From: Cyanobacteria bacterium J069
GTDB lineage: Bacteria; Cyanobacteriota; Cyanobacteriia; Elainellales; Elainellaceae
Direction of reading: 5' to 3'
DNA: 45,687 nt
Assembly (NCBI GenBank): GCA_003695655.1
Contig: RFIF01000535.1
Location: forward strand, 1 to 45,687
Part shown: positions 40,041 to 45,687 of the stretch, one piece after another
Layout: every line of letters begins with the position of its first letter
Numbering within the stretch: position 1 is the stretch's first letter
Notes under the pieces: generated by a model
Database searches by the model: none
What the model was told of the DNA's origin: nothing
What the model saw: the letters and a program-made list of their open reading frames with translations, nothing else
Translations under genes and position numbers: made by a program

Positions 40041-41171
40041 ATGGCCCGTGACTACTACGACATTCTGGGTGTCTCTCGCGATGCCGACAAAGAGGACATC
40101 AAGCAAGCCTATCGACGGCTGGCCCGCAAGTACCACCCTGATGTCAATAAAGAGGAAGGCGCTGAAGAACGCTTCAAAGAAATTAATCGCGCCTACGAAG
40201 TGCTTTCAGAGCCAGAAACGCGTGCCCGTTACGATCGTTTTGGTGAAGCAGGTGTCGGCTCAGCAGCCGGAGCAGGTTATCAAGACTTCAGCGATCTGGG
40301 CGGGTTCGCTGATCTGTTTGAAAGCTTCTTTAGCGGCTTTTCAGGTGCGGCCCCTGGCCAGCAAACCCGACGGCGCAGCGGCCCGGCGCGAGGCGAAGAC
40401 CTGCGGCTCGATCTAAAGCTAGATTTTCGTGAGGCTATTTTTGGTGGCGAGAAAGAAATCCGCATTAGCCATCTAGAGACTTGCACCACCTGTACGGGTT
40501 CCGGTGCTAAGCCGGGTACCCGTCCCAAAACTTGCACCACCTGCGGCGGCGCGGGGCAGGTGCGACGAGCTACACGCACCCCGTTTGGCAGTTTTACTCA
40601 GGTTTCGACCTGTCCAACCTGTAACGGCAGTGGGCAGATGATCGAAGATAAATGCGATGTTTGCGGCGGCAGTGGGCAAAAGCAGGAAGCCAAGAAGCTG
40701 AAAATCACCATTCCAGCGGGCGTTGATAATGGCACCCGGCTGCGAATTTCCTCGGAGGGCGATGCTGGAATGCGGGGTGGCCCACCCGGCGACCTCTATG
40801 TATTCTTGTTTGTGAATGATGATCCTGAGTTTCAGCGGGATGGTATTAACATTCTGTCTAACTTGAAGATTAGCTATTTGCAGGCGATTCTGGGATCGAA
40901 GCTAGAGGTGAGCACGGTGGATGGCCCGCTGGAGACGATGATTCCGCCTGGAACTCAGCCTGGAACCGTGATTACGCTTGAAGATCGAGGAGTGCCCCGT
41001 CTGGGCAACCCCACGAGCCGGGGCGACCAGTTGATTACAGTTCAAGTAGATATTCCCACTCGCATCTCAGCAGAAGAGCGCAAGCTGCTGGAAGATCTGG
41101 CAAAACTGCGGGGCGATCGCATTGGTAAGGGCGGCATGGGCTTCCTGGACAATCTGTTCCATAAGTCTTGA
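40041..41171 (+). CDS. dnaJ: Chaperone DnaJ
   Basis: J-domain with HPD, G/F region, CxxCxGxG-type zinc repeats. Confidence 0.96.
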   Translation: MARDYYDILGVSRDADKEDIKQAYRRLARKYHPDVNKEEGAEERFKEINRAYEVLSEPETRARYDRFGEAGVGSAAGAGYQDFSDLGGFADLFESFFSGFSGAAPGQQTRRRSGPARGEDLRLDLKLDFREAIFGGEKEIRISHLETCTTCTGSGAKPGTRPKTCTTCGGAGQVRRATRTPFGSFTQVSTCPTCNGSGQMIEDKCDVCGGSGQKQEAKKLKITIPAGVDNGTRLRISSEGDAGMRGGPPGDLYVFLFVNDDPEFQRDGINILSNLKISYLQAILGSKLEVSTVDGPLETMIPPGTQPGTVITLEDRGVPRLGNPTSRGDQLITVQVDIPTRISAEERKLLEDLAKLRGDRIGKGGMGFLDNLFHKS

Positions 41172-41182
41172 GCCTGATCTAC

Positions 41183-41437
41183 ATGACTGAATCTTTTCTT
41201 GCACCGGATGTCCAGCTTGATCTGCGCGGCACTCCCTGTCCGCTAAATTTTGTGCGAACCAAGCTGCGCTTAGAAAAAATGCCGGCTGGATCGCTTTTAG
41301 AGGTGTGGCTTGATCCGGGAGAACCGATGGAGCAGGTGCCTGATAGCTTGCAGATGGAAGGGTATCCGATTGAGCAGGTTGAAGAACGGCAGAGTGGAGA
41401 TGGCGCTTATTTTGCTCTTAGCATTCGTCGTCCCTAG
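41183..41437 (+). CDS. TusA/SirA-like sulfurtransferase
   Basis: VQLDLRGTPCPLNFVRTKLRLEKMPAGSLLEVWLDPGEP. ATG 41183 preferred over TTG 41168. Confidence 0.88.
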   Translation: MTESFLAPDVQLDLRGTPCPLNFVRTKLRLEKMPAGSLLEVWLDPGEPMEQVPDSLQMEGYPIEQVEERQSGDGAYFALSIRRP

Positions 41438-41439
41438 TT

Positions 41440-42564
41440 ATGGGTACAGACCGTCAGCCTCAGCCTGATGTGGAGTCCGCAGTTCCTCTTCAAGCGGAGC
41501 TGGAAAAACTGATTGGCACTGTGCTGGCGGTACAGGCAAATTATTATTTTGTGCGGCTAGACCCCGGCTGCTATCCTGTGGGGTCTACCGACATGCTGCT
41601 ATGTACGCGGCGATCGCGGCTTAAGAAAATTGGGCAGCGGGTCTGGGTGGGCGATCGCGTCGAAGTTGAAGAACCCGACTGGGCCGGTCAGCGGGGGGCG
41701 ATCGCCCAGGTCTTGCCCCGTCGCTCTGAGCTAGACCGTCCGCCTGTCGCCAATGCCGATCAGATTCTCCTGGTGTTTGCCCTGGCGGAACCCACGCTAG
41801 ACCCGGTTCAACTGAGTCGATTTTTGATCAAAGCGGAATCGACGGGACTGGGCGTTGTCCTTTGTCTCAACAAATGCGACTTGCTATCGGCAGCAGAACT
41901 GGCAGAGTGGAGCGATCGCTTGAAACAGTGGGGCTATCCCCCGCAGATGATTAGCGTCCATAAAAAGCAAGGACTGGATGCTCTCGCACCGCATTTAGCG
42001 CATCAAATTACCATTGTCTCTGGGCCTTCGGGCGTGGGCAAATCTAGCTTGCTAAATGCGCTGATTCCTGCTGTAGACCTGCGAGTCGGGACGGTATCCG
42101 GCAAGCTCCAGCGAGGCCGTCACACCACGCGCCATGTTGAGCTATTTGAGCTGCCTGGGGGCGGACTGCTGGCCGATAGTCCCGGTTTTAACCAGCCTGA
42201 TTTGGACTGTGCTCCTGTGGAGTTGGCCCACTATTTTCCCGACGTCCGTCAGCGGATGGCAATCGCAGCCTGTCAATTTAGCAACTGCCTGCACCGCGAG
42301 GAGCCAGCGTGCGCTGTGCGGGGAGACTGGGAGCGCTACGAACATTACCGGATTTTTTTGGAAGAGGCGATCGCCCGCCAAGAAACGCAAGAACGAACCC
42401 GCGATGCCGAAGCCACAACCAAACAAAAAAGTCGCCAACACGGTCAAACCGAAATCGAACCAAAGCTAGAGCGCAAAAAATATCGCCAGCCCTCCCGCCG
42501 AGTTGAAAAGCAGCGCCTCCAGGAATGGCAAGCAGAAGTAGATACAGAGGATACATTAGACTAG
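41440..42564 (+). CDS. rsgA: Ribosome small subunit-dependent GTPase A
   Basis: Circularly permuted GTPase: NKCD before GPSGVGKSSL; zinc motif CQFSNCLHREEPACAV. Confidence 0.94.
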   Translation: MGTDRQPQPDVESAVPLQAELEKLIGTVLAVQANYYFVRLDPGCYPVGSTDMLLCTRRSRLKKIGQRVWVGDRVEVEEPDWAGQRGAIAQVLPRRSELDRPPVANADQILLVFALAEPTLDPVQLSRFLIKAESTGLGVVLCLNKCDLLSAAELAEWSDRLKQWGYPPQMISVHKKQGLDALAPHLAHQITIVSGPSGVGKSSLLNALIPAVDLRVGTVSGKLQRGRHTTRHVELFELPGGGLLADSPGFNQPDLDCAPVELAHYFPDVRQRMAIAACQFSNCLHREEPACAVRGDWERYEHYRIFLEEAIARQETQERTRDAEATTKQKSRQHGQTEIEPKLERKKYRQPSRRVEKQRLQEWQAEVDTEDTLD

Positions 42565-43237
42565 CCAGAGATTAGACTATCCAGAGATTAGCCAGACACC
42601 CAGGCTGCACCCACGAAAAATCCTCCTCCCACATCAGCCTATCCCCCTTGGGCATACAAGCGCAGTCAGCAAGAGGCCATGCAAAAAATAGAAGAGCGCT
42701 GCAAATACTATCTACCTTCTTATTTAAAGTTCATTTACTTACACTTTCGTTAACAAACTTAACACAACGGCAGACTTTCGCAACCTAAACTAAGCATAAA
42801 GTCGTAAAGTCCACCTCTAAGTTGCTTAATTTGCATGTTGATTTTGCAAAGATTCTTGGGAAACCTTAAATTTAAGTCCTGCTCAGCCAAATACCGTCCT
42901 TTTGCGAACGGTTGCAAATCCTAACAAAGATCTTTCTGTTGGTTCCTCCAATAACCTGTTCTATATAATGAAGAGCCTTAATTAATAGCCGCATTGCGAA
43001 ATAAATCACGGTATATAGCATGTTCTTGCAGGACGAGACACGCACAGTCTTGGCAAGGCAAGCGCATCTTGACCATCCGTACACCTCACTAACTGCAAAA
43101 ACGCCGTATCCAGCTTTTCTCAACACTTTTCTCAACAAGCGTCTCTATTGTTCGAGGTTTTCTGGGGCTAGGGTATTCGAGCCTCGTGCCACGTCCTCCT
43201 AACATTTTGTAGAAACTTATATTTCGTCAAAATTTCT

Positions 43238-45421
43238 ATGGATCAACAACAACTAGAACATCTTAAAGCTATTTGCAACAATGATGCCACCTTCGAGCAG
43301 ATCCAGCAGTATCTTTCGGTCGAGATAGATAGTCCGAAAACAGGGCAACAGAAAGCCCTATTTCGAGTCATTACAAAAATTCGTGAATCCTTAGACCTAA
43401 AAGCAATTTTTAAGACAACTGCAATTGAAGTCCGGCAACTGCTAAATGCAGATCGCGTCGCGCTTTTTTGCTTTGCTCCCAATTCTGGTTGGAATGATGG
43501 CGAGTTTGTCGCAGAAGATGTCTCCCTCGAATTTAAGTCAGTTTTATCGGAAAAAGTTCATGATCACTGCTTCGGTGATCAGTATGCGATTGATTACCAC
43601 AAAGAGCGAGTACAAGCCGTTAGTGATATTCAAACAGCAGGGCTGAAAGACTGTCATATTGAGGTTTTGACTCGCTTTCAAATCCGTGCCAATTTGGTTG
43701 TACCGGTGCTAGAGGAGCAGACACTTTGGGGACTACTTTGCATTCATCAATGTTCTGCTCCTCGCGTTTGGGCACCTCATGAAATCGAGTTTATTCAGCA
43801 AGTTGCAACTCATCTTGGTATTGCGCTTCAGCAAGCAAAACTCCTGGAGAAAGTGCGCTTTCAGACAGAGCAGCACAAAGCCTTGTTTAAGGTTATTACT
43901 CGAATTCGAGAGCCAATGGATTTGGCAACGATTTTTAGAACGGCTGCAACTGAATCTCGACAATTGCTCAAGTCTGATCGGGTTGCAATTTTTCGGTTTG
44001 CGCCTGATTCCAATTGGAATGATGGGGAGTTTGTGTCGGAGAGTGTTGCACAGGGTTACACTTCAGTACTGGCAGAGAGAGTTCACGACCATTGTTTTGG
44101 CGATCGCTACGCTGCGGCCTATCATCAAGGACAAATTCAGGCGGTTGCTGATATTTACTCATCTGGTCTTCAGGCGTGTCATATCGAAGTATTGTCGCGC
44201 TTTCAAATTCGAGCCAACTTGGTAGTACCTCTTTTGCAGGGAACGTATTTGTGGGGATTGTTGTGCATTCATCAATGCGCTGAGCTACGTTTCTGGGAAG
44301 CAGAAGAAATTGAATTCGCCAGGCAAATTGCAGCTCATCTCAGCGTTGCGCTCCAACAAGCAGAGTTGTTAGCCAAAACTCAACAACAAACTGTTGAGCT
44401 TGGTCTTGCATTAGATCATCTCAAAAAGGCACAAACTCAGTTGATTCAAAGCGAAAAAATGTCGAGCCTAGGGCAACTTGTGGCTGGAATTGCTCACGAA
44501 ATTAACAACCCTGTCAACTTTATTCATGGCAACATCAGTTACGCCCATCGCTACGCTCAAGATTTAATGGGATTGGTCAAACTTTATCAGCAGCATTATC
44601 CAGAACCTGTTTGCGCGGTGGGCGATCGCGCCGAGGAAATTGACATCGATTTTTTGATGAAAGACTTTCCACTAATGCTAGCATCTATGCAAATCGGAGC
44701 TGAACGAATTCGCAACATTGTGTTGTCTCTTCGGAATTTCTCACGGCTCGATGAAGCAGAGATGAAAGTTGTGGACTTGCACGAAGGACTAGAAAGTACG
44801 CTGCTGATCTTGCAATATCGTCTCAAGCCCAAGTCGATTTCTAATCTTGCTCAAAATATTCGATTGGTCAAAGAGTATGGACAATTACCGCTGGTGGAAT
44901 GCTATCCAAGCCAACTTAATCAGGTATTTATGAATTTGCTCAGCAATGCCATTGATGCCTTAGAAGAGCAAATTGTATCGCGAGAAAAAATGCTTCAGCA
45001 GTCAGGGAGTGATAGCGTCAATAACTTGCCCCAACCTACCATTACGATTCGGACTGAACTATGCGATCGACACGATCAGTCTGATGATCTAGGCGATTAT
45101 GAGGACGATCGCCCAGCTTTAGAGCGTGCAAGAGAGCGTGCAATCCTGGCGAGCGATCGCTCCCAAGATGCCTCCACTCAATACGTTGCGATCCGGATTG
45201 CCGACAACGGCCCTGGAGTACCCGAAAAACTCCAAACCAAACTATTCGATCCCTTTTTTACAACCAAGCCCGTCGGCAAAGGCACAGGTCTAGGACTTTC
45301 AATTAGCCAGCAAATTATTTGCGAACGGCATCACGGCACACTGAAATGCATCTCGCACCCCGGCAGAGGCACGGAATTCCAGGTTTTAATTCCAATCCGT
45401 CAACACGAACTAGTAGGATAA
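43238..45421 (+). CDS. Sensor histidine kinase with two cyanobacteriochrome-type (DXCF) GAF domains
   Basis: GAF1 HDHCFGDQYAIDYH...GLKDCHIEVLTRFQIRANLVVP; GAF2 HDHCFGDRYAAAYH...GLQACHIEVLSRFQIRANLVVP; H-box GQLVAGIAHEINNP; ATPase NGPGVPEKLQTKLFDPFFTTKPVGKGTGLGL. Confidence 0.92.
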   Translation: MDQQQLEHLKAICNNDATFEQIQQYLSVEIDSPKTGQQKALFRVITKIRESLDLKAIFKTTAIEVRQLLNADRVALFCFAPNSGWNDGEFVAEDVSLEFKSVLSEKVHDHCFGDQYAIDYHKERVQAVSDIQTAGLKDCHIEVLTRFQIRANLVVPVLEEQTLWGLLCIHQCSAPRVWAPHEIEFIQQVATHLGIALQQAKLLEKVRFQTEQHKALFKVITRIREPMDLATIFRTAATESRQLLKSDRVAIFRFAPDSNWNDGEFVSESVAQGYTSVLAERVHDHCFGDRYAAAYHQGQIQAVADIYSSGLQACHIEVLSRFQIRANLVVPLLQGTYLWGLLCIHQCAELRFWEAEEIEFARQIAAHLSVALQQAELLAKTQQQTVELGLALDHLKKAQTQLIQSEKMSSLGQLVAGIAHEINNPVNFIHGNISYAHRYAQDLMGLVKLYQQHYPEPVCAVGDRAEEIDIDFLMKDFPLMLASMQIGAERIRNIVLSLRNFSRLDEAEMKVVDLHEGLESTLLILQYRLKPKSISNLAQNIRLVKEYGQLPLVECYPSQLNQVFMNLLSNAIDALEEQIVSREKMLQQSGSDSVNNLPQPTITIRTELCDRHDQSDDLGDYEDDRPALERARERAILASDRSQDASTQYVAIRIADNGPGVPEKLQTKLFDPFFTTKPVGKGTGLGLSISQQIICERHHGTLKCISHPGRGTEFQVLIPIRQHELVG

Positions 45422-45687
45422 ACTCTAGTAGGATAAACTTCTAAACCTCCAGAGTCCGCCCAATAATACCATCTGATTAATGGCTAGTGCAGTGTCACGG
45501 TTTAGTTTTAGGGGGATGCCCTAGGGCGCGTCATTAATTAGGCTCAGAAACCTTAAGAGGATGTTTAGGAAGTAGCTGAGAATACCAGTAAGAGCTAATT
45601 TATTAAGTCGCTGAAACTCCCATCTGGCAGGGCTTTCAGAAAAACTGCTTAATGCAGTTCCCGGAAGCCAAAACCCCTGATATACAA

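Overview
Cyanobacterial chromosomal window: it is dense in the HIP1 palindrome GCGATCGC and carries cyanobacterial gene families. Most of it is a conserved backbone: pgi, gloA, gcvT-gcvH, an S2P protease, nth, rlpA, an ABC exporter, larC, scpB, aroB, petL-like, queuosine-precursor transporter, atp epsilon/beta, pilB-pilT-pilC, grpE-dnaK-dnaJ, tusA and rsgA. The most unusual locus is the accessory island at about 7.1-11.45 kb between nth and rlpA. It holds a 1013-aa TIR / NB-ARC-like STAND ATPase / TPR protein whose TPRs are encoded by near-identical 120-bp repeats. Its stop codon overlaps (ATGA) a HicA-like toxin, followed by an overlapping HicB-like antitoxin and an overlapping 76-aa ORF. Immediately downstream is a second, decayed copy of the STAND gene 3' end, again joined by an ATGA overlap to a different toxin-antitoxin remnant (frameshifted RelB/Phd-like antitoxin plus truncated RelE-like toxin). 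So a 'STAND 3' end + coupled TA' module occurs twice with different TA cargo. Other highlights: a histidine kinase with two DXCF-type cyanobacteriochrome-like GAF domains; a deeply nested inverted-repeat region (candidate structured RNA) at 19.46-19.68 kb; duplicated TetR-type operators inside a divergent promoter; heptamer repeat arrays placed directly before start codons; a dispersed repeat present in inverted orientation at 3.3 and 15.6 kb; and 15-16 bp tandem duplications straddling three stop codons. All calls come from reading sequence and motifs; no database search was run.
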